DNA of 64,000 nucleotides from Paenibacillus periandrae (GCF_022458865.1 NZ_JAJNMU010000006.1:186001-250000); one strand, 5' to 3'. Counted from the first letter of the stretch, positions 8,649 to 18,160 are shown. The notes: generated by a model not told the origin, from the sequence alone. A program made the numbers and translations.

Positions 8649-10274
8649 TTACTTCAAGCCGAGATTTTGCTGCAACAAGGAAGGTGGCATATTGTAAATC
8701 GATTTAAAGCATTTGTTAAAATAGCTTTTATTCTCATAGCCAAGCTGAACCGATATTTCCTCCACCGTTTTGTTTGTCGTTTCCAGCCATTCCTTAGCCT
8801 TCTCCATCTTCATCCGGGTAACATAGCCGATAAAGCTTTCCTGGGTCTCTTTTTTATACAAACGGCTGAAATAGGCCGGATTCAAATGCAGCAGTTCCGA
8901 AACTTCCTCCAAAGTAATTTTCTGATCAAGGTGGGTTAGCACATATTTTTGTGCCTTAATGATTTCCATACGTCTGGAACGTTTGGACATGGTTGAAATA
9001 GATTCGAGCAATGATTTCCAAAATAAAGTCAACCACGCTTCCAACTCGCAGATCGATTCGACAGATAAAACAGCCTGATGCAGCAGCTCCTTCGACATTT
9101 CAAAATCAAAATATTGTGCTGAGGATCTGACTTTCACATATTGGTCCATCACCAGTCTGAGAATGAAGCTCTTCAGCTCTTCAGGATGAAAGCGATGTTC
9201 AATGAAGAAGCGGAACCATTCCGAAATCGTTCCATCAATCAGAGCCACAGCATCATCGAGTAACAGCTTCCCGAAGGCATCAGACACTTCCGAGTAATAC
9301 TGGAAAATATCCTCCCGAGCAAACGGAACGGTTAGCTGTTCCATTCGGGTGACCACCCTATCAGGCAAATAAAACCGTTGAAGAGACAGCTCCATTAGGA
9401 CATTGATCTCTCTTTTAAGCACTTTAATCGTGCTGCTGTAATGCTCTCCCATAATAAAAGAAACATCAATTTTTATATATTTGTGAATGGCTGACTGTAT
9501 ATCCAATAAAGGCTTCTTATCAAAATCCGTAACCTGATTCCCGTTCATTCTGGACCCGGCAAACAGAAACAATAGCTCCTTGGAGCCTAAACGGAAACAA
9601 ACCGCATCCTGATTATTATGCAAAATTTCATCGATGATATTGATTATCGCATATACAAGCACTTCCTCGGACTGGAACCGTTTCAACTGCTTGTCATATT
9701 GATTGATGTAACAAATGACAGAGAAGTATTTTTTAGCTGCAAAGTCGACACCGAATTTGTCAAACTCCCGATGCCATTCGGCTTCATCAAAGATCGGAGC
9801 ATGTAATAGCTTGCTGATCAGCTTCTCCTTCAGCGTATCCTGATTTTGCTTGAACGATAGCAGCATCCCTTGAGTTTTTCGGGTTTCGTTCTGTTCCTCA
9901 TCCAATTGAACCAGCAGCTTTTTCAAAATATCTACCAGCTCTTCAATTTCCATCGATTCCTTGAGCACATAATCTTGTACATGCAGCTTAACCGCTTGCC
10001 GGGTATACTGAAATTCATCATGACAGGACAAAATGACTGTACGCATTTTGGGATTGAGCTGCTTCAAGTGCTGGATCAGCTCGATGCCATTCATTCCGGG
10101 CATGCCAATATCGGTAATCAAAATATCAGGCATCTCCTCCTGAGCTTTGGCCAATGCCGATAAACCATCCTCCGCATACCCGATAAATTGCAGATTCAGT
10201 TCATCCCAAGGGATTTCTTGTCTCAAAAATTCGATTACCGGATAGTCGTCATCTGCCAACAATACTTTGTACAC
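8649..10274 (-). CDS. YesN-type response regulator (receiver plus AraC HTH)
   Basis: A 541-residue two-component regulator. The receiver domain occupies residues 1-120, with the acidic pocket LLADDD, the phospho-acceptor aspartate in ILITDIGMPGMNG, and the conserved lysine in DYVLKES. A long middle region follows, and the C-terminus is an AraC-type double helix-turn-helix (LHLNPAYFSRLYKKETQESF; SVQLGYENKSYFNKCFKSIY). The start is GTG with GGGGAGG upstream. The partner YesM-type kinase is not adjacent; only a broken beta-galactosidase gene lies upstream, so its original target operon may have been lost. Confidence 0.9.
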   Translation of the reverse strand: MYKVLLADDDYPVIEFLRQEIPWDELNLQFIGYAEDGLSALAKAQEEMPDILITDIGMPGMNGIELIQHLKQLNPKMRTVILSCHDEFQYTRQAVKLHVQDYVLKESMEIEELVDILKKLLVQLDEEQNETRKTQGMLLSFKQNQDTLKEKLISKLLHAPIFDEAEWHREFDKFGVDFAAKKYFSVICYINQYDKQLKRFQSEEVLVYAIINIIDEILHNNQDAVCFRLGSKELLFLFAGSRMNGNQVTDFDKKPLLDIQSAIHKYIKIDVSFIMGEHYSSTIKVLKREINVLMELSLQRFYLPDRVVTRMEQLTVPFAREDIFQYYSEVSDAFGKLLLDDAVALIDGTISEWFRFFIEHRFHPEELKSFILRLVMDQYVKVRSSAQYFDFEMSKELLHQAVLSVESICELEAWLTLFWKSLLESISTMSKRSRRMEIIKAQKYVLTHLDQKITLEEVSELLHLNPAYFSRLYKKETQESFIGYVTRMKMEKAKEWLETTNKTVEEISVQLGYENKSYFNKCFKSIYNMPPSLLQQNLGLK

Positions 10275-10339
10275 GCTAATCCTCCCCTTAGATTAAGGCC
10301 AAACGGTCATGGGCATTTTTCAATCCGATCCCATTAATT

Positions 10340-10727
10340 AAACTACAACCATCCTGAAGTGAAGCAGCTGGTTAAGAAAAATTATACCGATGTGGCCATG
10401 GCTTATAAAGGATATGCAGCTTCCATTCGCTTTGGTAGCATAATATTCTTCCCTCATCAGAAAATCAGATGCATATTCCAGCGCGGTAATTTGCCCGGCC
10501 AGCTCCATAATAACCTTCATCCCGATTTGCTCCGCATGCTTAAGAATCTCGATCCCCGTCTGAAAAGGGTAATTCGCATTGGCTTTATTTTCCCACCAAA
10601 AAACAGCAGGCCAAATGACGACAAAGTTCATACCACATTGCTTCATATCATCCAATTTCTTTTTGATCGTTTCAAGCGTAAATTCCCGTTGTACCTTGAG
10701 CACAGATCCGTACGGAAAGGATTTCAT
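10340..10727 (-). pseudogene. GH42-like beta-galactosidase fragment with internal inversion
   Basis: The reverse strand from 10727 encodes MKSFPYGSVLKVQREFTLET...MNFVVIWPAVFWWE...MKVIMELAGQI...FLMREEYYATKANG, the first 100 residues of a GH42-type beta-galactosidase. After about 10420 that strand loses similarity. The plus strand across 10344-10410 instead reads YNHPEVKQLVKKNYTDVAMA, then YKGYA, which is the segment expected a few dozen residues later in the same enzyme (the NYNHPEV...V..AYK region). A piece of the gene was thus inverted and the rest deleted. Normal family length is 650-700 residues. Confidence 0.65.
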
Positions 10728-10961
10728 TATATTTCCCCTACCTTCATCATATTAATAGTCATTGTTTAATTATAAATGTCAGGCTTTTGACTGATAAGCA
10801 AGGAACATGACCAAATCCAAGAAATTTATACCACTTCAAAAATTCATATATTGGATGGTTACTGATGATCTTTTTTAAGTTAATATAGTTAAGGAAGCTT
10901 AGAACGAGCTATTTAACAATATGCCTATGCAACAACTGGTTAAAAAGGAGCATCATCGATT

Positions 10962-12137
10962 TTGAACAGACACAACGTTTTAGCCGGAGTTTTGTCCGCT
11001 TTAATGGCCTGCACAGGCGGTGCAATTCTGGTGATCCAATGTGCAGACATGATGGGATTAAACCGTTCCGAGCTTGTTTCATGGATATTTGCTGTTTACT
11101 TTATTGGTGGAACTTTCAACATCATTCTGTCTCTCAAATACAAAATCCCTTTTGGCGGAGCACACTCCATTACAGCCGTCGCTTTTTTAAGCACAGTTGC
11201 AGCTGGCTTTTCACTAAATGAATTGTCAGGCAGCTTCATCATGACCGGTGGACTAATCATCTTATTCGGATTTTCGGGACTATTTAATAAAGTACTGGCA
11301 TTCATCCCCAAACCAATGATTGATGCCATGCTCGCGGGTCTTATTCTGAATTATGTTGTTCATATCGTGCCTGCTTTTAAAGAATCTCCACTTGTAGGTG
11401 GGCTGGCCATTCTCGGTTTTTTCATCGGACCTAAACTTTCTAAATGGATTTCTCCTTTATTAGGTGTACTTATTTTTGGTGTCTTAGGGCTTTTCATTGG
11501 CTACGATTTTCCAATTGTTGAAACAACTGAACTTAGTTTACCGCAGCTTGTTATTCCGGCCTTTACATGGAATAGTCTGATCTCGGTTGCGATTCCCATC
11601 GCTGTTTTAATTTTGAGCAATGACATCGCTGTCGCTTTAGCTGCCCTGAAAAAAAATGGTTATCAACCACCTGTCAATAAAACGCTAATTTTTTCGGGAT
11701 TGGGAACGTTATTTGTTGGTTTATTTGGGGGACATGCCGTGAACATCGGCGGGATGATGACTGCGCTTTGCAGCAGTGATGAAGCTGGCCCCAAAGACAA
11801 GCGCCTGGTGGCAGCGATAGTTTCCGGTGGATTGGTCGCATTATTTGGATTGTTTGCGTGGAAAATGATCATAATTATTGAGCTGCTCCCTTCCTCATTT
11901 ATTACGCTGCTTTCTGGTTTTGCTCTACTGGGAGTACTGTTAAACAGCTTGCGATCGGCCTTTTCTGAACCCTCATATCAACTATCCATCTTGTTTGTTT
12001 TTGTAATCGCCATATCGAATATTTCCTTCCTTGGTATTTCCGCTCCGGTATGGTCTTTGGTGGTGGGTGTGATATCAGCCAAACTGCTGGGGGAAGGCAA
12101 GTATAGCAAGGACAAGTTAAAGGAAGATCAAGCTTAA
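10962..12137 (+). CDS. benE: BenE family benzoate/H+ symporter-like transporter
   Basis: A 391-residue integral membrane protein with about 12 hydrophobic segments and the BenE-type start (AGVLSALMACTGGAILVIQCADMM), PFGGAHSITAVAF and the second half-site GGHAVNIGGMMTALCSS. The fold is the UraA/SLC26-like inverted repeat. It starts at TTG with AAGGAG 11 bases upstream. In the family the substrate is benzoate with proton coupling, but no aromatic catabolic gene is nearby, so the real substrate is open. It is monocistronic, ended by the hairpin at 12199-12240. Confidence 0.8.
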   Translation: MNRHNVLAGVLSALMACTGGAILVIQCADMMGLNRSELVSWIFAVYFIGGTFNIILSLKYKIPFGGAHSITAVAFLSTVAAGFSLNELSGSFIMTGGLIILFGFSGLFNKVLAFIPKPMIDAMLAGLILNYVVHIVPAFKESPLVGGLAILGFFIGPKLSKWISPLLGVLIFGVLGLFIGYDFPIVETTELSLPQLVIPAFTWNSLISVAIPIAVLILSNDIAVALAALKKNGYQPPVNKTLIFSGLGTLFVGLFGGHAVNIGGMMTALCSSDEAGPKDKRLVAAIVSGGLVALFGLFAWKMIIIIELLPSSFITLLSGFALLGVLLNSLRSAFSEPSYQLSILFVFVIAISNISFLGISAPVWSLVVGVISAKLLGEGKYSKDKLKEDQA

Positions 12138-12198
12138 GCAACACACTATAGTAACAGCTATATAATGCTTGCCAAGCACCTGCAATTGGAAAATACAA

Positions 12199-12240
12199 CA
12201 CAAAAGAAGGTCACACAAAATGTCGTGACCTTCTTTGTGC
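12199..12240 (+). terminator. Rho-independent terminator after the BenE-type gene
   Basis: A long inverted repeat: arms containing GAAGGTCAC and GTGACCTTC, extended by CACAAAA/TTTGTG, with about ten bases of loop. It lies about 60 bases after the stop codon. Confidence 0.8.
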
Positions 12241-12253
12241 TGTGCGCTACCTC

Positions 12254-12390
12254 TTAAAACTCCCGAGGATGTCGTTGTCTCAGTTGTTCTATCGCATGTC
12301 CCCGTTCCGATTATTCCAGCCTAAGTGCGTAGTCCTTCAAGTAACCCTTGGCATGGAAGGGGCCGAGTTCCGTAATAACATAGCAAAATA
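12254..12390 (-). pseudogene. Unidentified coding remnant
   Basis: The reverse strand reads VITELGPFHAKGYLKDYALR, then LE, a stop, then SERGHAIEQLRQRHPREF and a stop. It looks like protein sequence interrupted by a nonsense codon, with no start or upstream part. The family was not recognised. The rest of the 12245-12596 gap is AT-rich and probably holds the promoter of the next gene (TTGACT at 12481). Confidence 0.3.
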
Positions 12391-12596
12391 GATGACTGAA
12401 AAAGGAATTCAGACCTATTCACCCTCCTTTACAATTAATTAATATTTCTTATAACTTTAGTTACATGTGTTTTCGCTAGCTTGACTAGTATAGTAATGAA
12501 AAAATATTACTTTTTATATTAAAAGCTCACTAGATTTATAAGAAAAGAGGATTCGTATATCACATGACTTCACAACAGTAATCGGCAGGTCTCTAA

Positions 12597-13793
12597 ATGT
12601 TCGTTCAAACAGATTTTGAGGAAGGCATAGCTGGAATCGAAAAGAACAGAAATATAAAACAGTTAATTAATATGGAGAAGGTTGTGGGTACCGTGCAAGA
12701 AAAGCTAATGAAAATCACCAAAAAACAAAAAACAGGATTGATCCTGTGTGCAATTGTTATTCTGGCCATATACGTAGCTTTTACTATTTATTTCGGTTTA
12801 TTTATGTCAAATGCTAGAGAACAATCCTCTTCAGATCACAAAAACCGTATGGATGTCACTAAGGTAGAGGTTAAATATCCTCCGCAAAAATCTGCCTTCA
12901 CTGAGGTGAAGATTGGTTCTTACCTGGAAAACATACATAATGTTTCTATTGCGGATTCGACATTTTCCGCCGATCTCTATATATGGTTCTCATGGCTGGG
13001 CAATAAAGATCTGAATCCGGGTGAGACCTTTCAGGTTATAGGTGGAAAAATGGATTCAAAGGAACTTTCAAGCGAGCATTATTTAGAAGATGGTAAAAAT
13101 TATCAACGTTATAAGATTACCGTTACCTTAGATAAGGTTTTCGATACTACTCGTTTTTCATTAGAAGATCATATGCTTAATATCTATTTCGAAGATAAAA
13201 AAAATGATGGCGGAGCCTTGAACTATGTTGTGGATGACAACTCAGCCATCAGCTCCAGAGTGAAAATTCCCGGTTATCGCGTCACTAATTTTCAGAATGT
13301 GGTTAAACCACATGAGTATAAGTCCACCTTTAGCTCGCCCAATGCAAACGGCTTAAACCGGGTATTCTCTCAATATGCAATAGCTATTTCAATGAATAGA
13401 ACCGACTGGAGCTTCTATTTCAAAATATTTTTTCCGTACTTATTGTCAGTTGCTCTGGGTTTAATCGTATTGTGGACAAAACCCGATCTTATCGATGCAC
13501 GAACCGGTTTAGGTGGCGCTTCATTCTTTGGCGTAGTTGCCAATGCCTATGTTGTGAATTCCCTCGTTCCAGCAAACGGAGGTACATTTGGACTTTTGGA
13601 TATTCTCACGTTATCGTCATTGATTTCGGTCTTTTTAATTGTGGTAGCATCCATTTTGTCCTATAACTTATATAAAAGACAAGAAAAGCCGGAATTATCG
13701 ATGGTGTTCGATAAAGTGGTGTTTTTCTCCATTAGTGTGGGCTATTTATTGTTATCTCTAGTTATACCGTTCTGTACTTATTTGAAAGTTTAA
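12597..13793 (+). CDS. Membrane protein resembling a pentameric ligand-gated ion channel
   Basis: Up to 398 residues. After an extra N-terminal TM segment (TGLILCAIVILAIYVAFTIY) there is an extracytoplasmic region of about 190 residues and then four TM segments. The extracytoplasmic part has the Cys-loop receptor pattern: strand motif IHNVSIADSTFSADLYIWFSW, and RFSLEDHMLNIYFED in the place of the FPxDxQxLxIxxED segment. TM1 starts SFYFKIFFPYLL, the usual post-ECD junction. TM2 to TM4 follow with a TM3-TM4 loop of about 20 residues. No cysteine loop is present, as in other bacterial homologues. The start may be a GTG at 12693 behind GGAGAAGG. Channel function is inference from pattern only. 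Confidence 0.6.
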   Translation: MFVQTDFEEGIAGIEKNRNIKQLINMEKVVGTVQEKLMKITKKQKTGLILCAIVILAIYVAFTIYFGLFMSNAREQSSSDHKNRMDVTKVEVKYPPQKSAFTEVKIGSYLENIHNVSIADSTFSADLYIWFSWLGNKDLNPGETFQVIGGKMDSKELSSEHYLEDGKNYQRYKITVTLDKVFDTTRFSLEDHMLNIYFEDKKNDGGALNYVVDDNSAISSRVKIPGYRVTNFQNVVKPHEYKSTFSSPNANGLNRVFSQYAIAISMNRTDWSFYFKIFFPYLLSVALGLIVLWTKPDLIDARTGLGGASFFGVVANAYVVNSLVPANGGTFGLLDILTLSSLISVFLIVVASILSYNLYKRQEKPELSMVFDKVVFFSISVGYLLLSLVIPFCTYLKV

Positions 13794-13945
13794 CAGATCA
13801 CAAGTCGTAAACTTCTTTGAATCCATGAGATCAAGCAAATTCGGAAGCCTCTTTTCACAGCCGCCAAGCATGTAATATCAAAAGTTTCGGACCATTTGTA
13901 ATAATTCTCCACTCAATGAATTTCGAGCTCTCCTGCCCGATTGTA

Positions 13946-15223
13946 TCATTTCCCTTTCCTAACTCGGTGACGCGCAAGCACTTCCTTTACTTCCTCGCTG
14001 CCCGACACCTGGTTGGGCAAGGGAGCTCCTGCTTGAAGGAGTTGCTCCGCTACCGCCGGATAATCCCCGGCCGAATCTCTAAAGTGAACGGCACCCCACA
14101 TACAGCTATTCAATGCATTGCCGCCGTACCCGTGGGTTAGATGAACGGATGCGCCGTGCGCAAGCAGCAACCGCACGGCTTCGTCGTTTCCACGCATTGC
14201 CGCGTTATGAAGCGCCGTAAATTCCTTGCTATCGCGTCGGGAATCTGCAGGGAACCCGGCTTCGAGCATCGTACGAACGGCTTGAACCTCATTGTTCCAT
14301 GCGGCATCGGCAATTAAGCTTAGATCCTCAGCCGAAAGCGACTTTACCAGATTCGAATCTTGCTCAAGCAGAATTTGCACAGCCGCCGGATCGGCCTGCA
14401 TGCAAGCAAGCAGCAAACGCTGATTTAAAGGACTATGCTTCGTGATCAAATCCACGATCTCGGGATGATTGCGGCGCGCCGCGAGATAGAACGGTCGCGT
14501 ATTTGCACCTATTTTGTACGTGTAGATGTGCCCCCCGTTCGAATCGCCGGATGTGAAACTGCCCCGCCCGACTTGAGCTTGAAGGCACTCGGGGTCCTTA
14601 TTAATGAATGAGCGAACCAGCTCTGTATCTCCGATATTGATCGCTATAAAAATATCCGCTGCCGAGCCACGCTCAATGAGAAGCCTGCATTTAGCCACGT
14701 TATCGATTGCCCATTGAGCTGGCGTACTGCCATGATCGATATCACGCCTATCGATATCGGCACCGTTAGCAAGCAGAAAATCAATGATTTCAGGTTCAGT
14801 GGCAAAATGAAGCGGAACCTGTCCATCAGGCCCGCGCTGATTGACGGCGGCGGGATTCATCTCGACCATTTCTTTCACAGTATCCAACATGCCCAGCGCC
14901 GCGGCCGCGTGTATATCGACGGGAGCTCCTCGTTCAATTAAATATCGGGCAAGCTCATGATGGTCATGATGCAAAACCCCGAATCCTCCTGCCCACCAGC
15001 TGCTTTTTGCATGTAAATCAGCACCGTGCTCCAGCAATACGTCCACTGCTTCGCGGGTCCCGTTAGCCGCTGCGGCAACAATCGCAGGTGAATCGAAGGC
15101 AAACCACGGCTCGTTAATTTGCTTGGCGAGAAAGGGATGCTCGTTTAAGCATCGGCTCATCGCAACCGTATCATTGCTCATGACCGCCTGCTTGAACTGT
15201 TCAACGACTATCTGCTCATTCAT
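13946..15223 (-). CDS. Ankyrin repeat protein
   Basis: About 425 residues made almost wholly of ankyrin repeats. Clear units are TREAVDVLLEHGADLHAK, EPEIIDFLLANGADIDRRD, EVQAVRTMLEAGFPADSR, and FTALHNAAMRGNDEAVRLLL with AHGASV. It has no signal peptide or TM segment, so it is probably cytoplasmic and a protein-binding scaffold. The ATG at 15223 is chosen because GGAGG lies eight bases upstream; the frame extends five codons further. It is convergent with the channel-like gene. Its role is unknown. Confidence 0.85.
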   Translation of the reverse strand: MNEQIVVEQFKQAVMSNDTVAMSRCLNEHPFLAKQINEPWFAFDSPAIVAAAANGTREAVDVLLEHGADLHAKSSWWAGGFGVLHHDHHELARYLIERGAPVDIHAAAALGMLDTVKEMVEMNPAAVNQRGPDGQVPLHFATEPEIIDFLLANGADIDRRDIDHGSTPAQWAIDNVAKCRLLIERGSAADIFIAINIGDTELVRSFINKDPECLQAQVGRGSFTSGDSNGGHIYTYKIGANTRPFYLAARRNHPEIVDLITKHSPLNQRLLLACMQADPAAVQILLEQDSNLVKSLSAEDLSLIADAAWNNEVQAVRTMLEAGFPADSRRDSKEFTALHNAAMRGNDEAVRLLLAHGASVHLTHGYGGNALNSCMWGAVHFRDSAGDYPAVAEQLLQAGAPLPNQVSGSEEVKEVLARHRVRKGK

Positions 15224-15308
15224 GTTTTTAGCCTCCAATCAACTATTCTTTATGGGCTCTCCGAAGCTTCTCTGCTATCGTTAGTTCTCTTCTTTCCCAG
15301 CTCTATCA

Positions 15309-16520
15309 TTATTTGCGAAATGCTACAAATAAGCCGACTTCCTTGGTAATATGAATTGCACCATCCGAGCCTATTGATTCGTTCAGCATTGCCTCGAGCT
15401 TAGTCAAGCGGCTGTCAGTAAGATTTTCCCGGCCTCCAGGGGTTGTCCGTATGTAGGCGACGAGCGGCTTTGCATCTGTTACTAGCATAGCATCCTCATA
15501 CCTTTGCAAACGGATATCGACGAAGCCTGCAGCATCCAGTTGATCTTCTCCATTTTCCAAACCAAACTCGCAGGCGAAATCCTGGCGACCAGTATCATAA
15601 CTCGGATTCAATTTACTTAGAAATCCTTTTACTTCATTCATGTGGCTTTTACCCATCGTGGATGCGAACAGCATGCCACCTGGCTTCAGAACACGCCGAA
15701 TTTCTTTCAAGCATTGATGACGCTCGCTAACATGATAAAGCATATGATTGGCCAAAACCGCATCAAAGCTTGCGTCCGGAAATGGGATTGACCGTGCGTC
15801 TGTCGGGATGAACCGAAATTTGTTAGAGGGCACCCGATGTTGTAGCCCCTCCTTTGCATCATGTATCATCCCCTCAGACAGGTCCGTCAGAGTAACGTCC
15901 CACCCTTCCGGTACACGGTCTGCATTCCGTTTCCATAAAGCTCCGTCCCCGCAACCCAATTCAAGGATTGTACTATTTTGCGGGACTATCAATTGATCAA
16001 AAAGCCATTGATGCCACTTGTACGGATTTACGCTGAATTCGTCGTGTAATCGAATTCTCGTTTGCAGGTTGAGCGCGCTCTCATACTCTTGATTCACAAT
16101 TCGGATAATTGAAGCGAATAGCTCCCATGCGGGACTGCTTTCACCGTACTCTGCTCCAGAATCCGGACTTTCCCGCTCTGAGTGATCCAAACTTTCCAAT
16201 AGCGAAAGAGTCTCTTTTACCGTTTTTTGAACGAGACGAAGATGCTCCATTTTTTGCCCGATAATCGTGCTCTGAACTCTTAAGGACTCCTTCAAATCCT
16301 CCTCGTGTCCATCACGGTGTATGATTCGTCCAATCTCTTCAATGGTCAACCCGATATACTTTAGCGTCAATATTCTTTGTAGTCGAGCTAAATCCTGCTT
16401 TGTGTAGTATCGATGCCCAGAGTCGGTCCTAAGACTCGGATTTAAGAGTCCTACATTATCGTAAAAACGCACCGTACGTTTTGTTACGCCTGCCTTGTCC
16501 GCAAATTGCCCCGCGGTCAT
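15309..16520 (-). CDS. MerR-type regulator fused to a SAM-dependent methyltransferase
   Basis: About 403 residues. Residues 1-70 form a MerR DNA-binding domain (FADKAGVTKRTVRFYDNVGL; SGHRYYTKQDLARLQ), followed by the usual antiparallel coiled-coil region to about 120. Residues 170-400 form a class I methyltransferase: motif I ILELGCGDGALW, post-I VTLTDLSEGMI, motif II FDAVLANHMLYHV, motif III RVLKPGGMLFAS. The ATG at 16520 sits behind GAGGAG. The methyltransferase half takes the place of the inducer-binding domain, so SAM or a substrate might control DNA binding. It stands alone, so the target is unknown. Confidence 0.88.
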   Translation of the reverse strand: MTAGQFADKAGVTKRTVRFYDNVGLLNPSLRTDSGHRYYTKQDLARLQRILTLKYIGLTIEEIGRIIHRDGHEEDLKESLRVQSTIIGQKMEHLRLVQKTVKETLSLLESLDHSERESPDSGAEYGESSPAWELFASIIRIVNQEYESALNLQTRIRLHDEFSVNPYKWHQWLFDQLIVPQNSTILELGCGDGALWKRNADRVPEGWDVTLTDLSEGMIHDAKEGLQHRVPSNKFRFIPTDARSIPFPDASFDAVLANHMLYHVSERHQCLKEIRRVLKPGGMLFASTMGKSHMNEVKGFLSKLNPSYDTGRQDFACEFGLENGEDQLDAAGFVDIRLQRYEDAMLVTDAKPLVAYIRTTPGGRENLTDSRLTKLEAMLNESIGSDGAIHITKEVGLFVAFRK

Positions 16521-16586
16521 CCAATCTCCTCGCATTTGCATTTCATTTTGACCCCCATTAACTTCCTTCCTATATACCTCCGGTTT

Positions 16587-17744
16587 CTATCCAATAAATT
16601 CTTTTGGAAGTTCAGAGGCGAATCCAAAATGATGGGCGATAATCTGAACAATACGCCTTGAGGCTTGCCCATCGCCAAAGGGATTTACAACGTTTGACAT
16701 GGAATTGTAAAAGGTCTTATCCGTGAGCAGCCTGGCTGTTACCGCATAGATAGAGTCCTCTTCAGTCCCGGCAAGATAGACTGCCTTTGCAGTTACAGCT
16801 TCAGGTCGTTCCGTTGTATCGCGCATGAGTACGAGCGGTTTTTTAAATACCGGAGTTTCTTCCTGAAGACCTCCGGAATCACTTAGTACAAGAAAGGATC
16901 GAGACAACAAATTGATCATGTCCGGGTAATTTATGGGTTCAAGTAAATGGATTCTATCGTGCCCTGATAATATTCGGAATGCTGTTTCTCGAACGATTGG
17001 ACTTAGATGAATGGGATAAATAACAGATACATCTGGATTTTCGTCCGCTATACGACGTATGGCTCGAAACATTTGGTACATCGGAGCCCCATAGTTTTCT
17101 TTACGATGAGCGGTCATGGTTATGATTTTTCTGTTTTGTTTACATATGTGATTCAGCCTAGCTTCGCTAAATACATAATCAGAGCGATTTGTCATTATTG
17201 CAGCATCAACCGCAGTTTGTCCGGTGATATGTATATTGCCTCTATTGTAGCCTTCTTTAAGAAGATTGTCTTTACCGATAGACGTGGGTGCAAACAAAAA
17301 GTCAGTAACTACGTCAATGATTTTTCGATTCATCTCTTCCGGCCAAGGCGAGTACTTGTTCTGTGATCGTAATCCTGCTTCAATATGCCCAATCGGTATT
17401 TTATGAAAAAATGAAACCATCCCGCCACACATTGCTGTTTGAGTATCTCCGTGAATTAAAATGAGATCCGGTTTTTCTTCGGAAATAACTTTATCTAAAC
17501 CAGTAACCGCTGCAGACGTAATATAGGCAAGACTTTGGTTTTCTTTCATAAGGTTCAAGTCGACATCTGGTCGTATATCAAAATGAGTGAGCACTTGATC
17601 AAGTTGCTCTCTATGTTGCCCTGTAACAATAACCTTCGTTTCGAACCATTCCGGGTGTTTTTTTAGTTCTTGAACCACTGGTCCCATTTTTGTCGCTTCC
17701 GGACGGGTGCCAAAAATTAGCATTATCTTTTTGCGTGTTGCCAT
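16587..17744 (-). CDS. mnaA: UDP-N-acetylglucosamine 2-epimerase (non-hydrolysing)
   Basis: About 385 residues, normal for the WecB/MnaA family, which converts UDP-GlcNAc to UDP-ManNAc in the cytoplasm. Motifs: N-terminal IMLIFGTRPEATKMGPV, the DLILIHGDT strand, GHIEAGLRS, PEEMNRKIIDVV, ITGQTAVDAA, TAHRKENYG, and DSGGLQEE near the C-terminus. GGGGGAAGG lies just before tandem ATG codons at 17747 and 17744. UDP-ManNAc feeds the secondary cell-wall polymer that SLH domains bind in Paenibacillus. Its place downstream of an SLH protein gene is therefore suggestive, though a dead gene and about 400 bases separate them. Confidence 0.92.
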   Translation of the reverse strand: MATRKKIMLIFGTRPEATKMGPVVQELKKHPEWFETKVIVTGQHREQLDQVLTHFDIRPDVDLNLMKENQSLAYITSAAVTGLDKVISEEKPDLILIHGDTQTAMCGGMVSFFHKIPIGHIEAGLRSQNKYSPWPEEMNRKIIDVVTDFLFAPTSIGKDNLLKEGYNRGNIHITGQTAVDAAIMTNRSDYVFSEARLNHICKQNRKIITMTAHRKENYGAPMYQMFRAIRRIADENPDVSVIYPIHLSPIVRETAFRILSGHDRIHLLEPINYPDMINLLSRSFLVLSDSGGLQEETPVFKKPLVLMRDTTERPEAVTAKAVYLAGTEEDSIYAVTARLLTDKTFYNSMSNVVNPFGDGQASRRIVQIIAHHFGFASELPKEFIG

Positions 17745-17793
17745 CATACCTTCCCCCTTGACAAAATTAGCTTGATACAAGAAGAGTAAAGGA

Positions 17794-17806
17794 TGACGTT
17801 ACGTCA
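17794..17806. promoter_or_regulatory. Perfect palindrome TGACGT-T-ACGTCA upstream of mnaA
   Basis: A 13-base perfect dyad with a single central base, about 50 bases before the mnaA start codon and inside the short promoter region. It could be a repressor or activator site. No matching regulator is adjacent. Confidence 0.35.
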
Positions 17807-17869
17807 TATGCAAGGAAAAAAGTATATAAAGTGACGATTAAATTTTTGTCAGCTAAAAAAAGCACGGAG

Positions 17870-18160
17870 CTAACACAGACTTAAAAGAAGCACAAAAAAA
17901 GCAGAGAGAATGTCATCTCCCTGCTGTGCAACGTCCCTTCCATTTGCCACTTTACCCAACTCTACACCTGTATACGATATGATTTTCGTATGCTTCGACG
18001 CCTCGTTAATCTTTTCCGCGAGCTGCCGCCCGTTCATCCTTGGCATTTCCACATCAAGGAAAGCGACATCCGGTTGAAGGTCATGCATACGAGATAACGT
18101 CTCAAGCGCGCTTGTAAACGCGCCTGTGATCGTAAAGTGTGGAACTTGTCCAATAACGCG
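17870..18160 (-). pseudogene. Response regulator receiver-domain remnant
   Basis: The reverse strand encodes VPHFTITGAFTSALETLSRM, then HDLQPDVAFLDVEMPRMNG and RQLAEKINEASKHTKII, a response regulator receiver domain with its phospho-acceptor aspartate. The segment before it (LVESNALLDK) is in another frame, and the C-terminal effector domain is absent: after ISYTG the reading becomes unrelated. So both ends are lost and one frameshift is present. It begins exactly where the upstream SLH protein gene ends. Confidence 0.6.
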
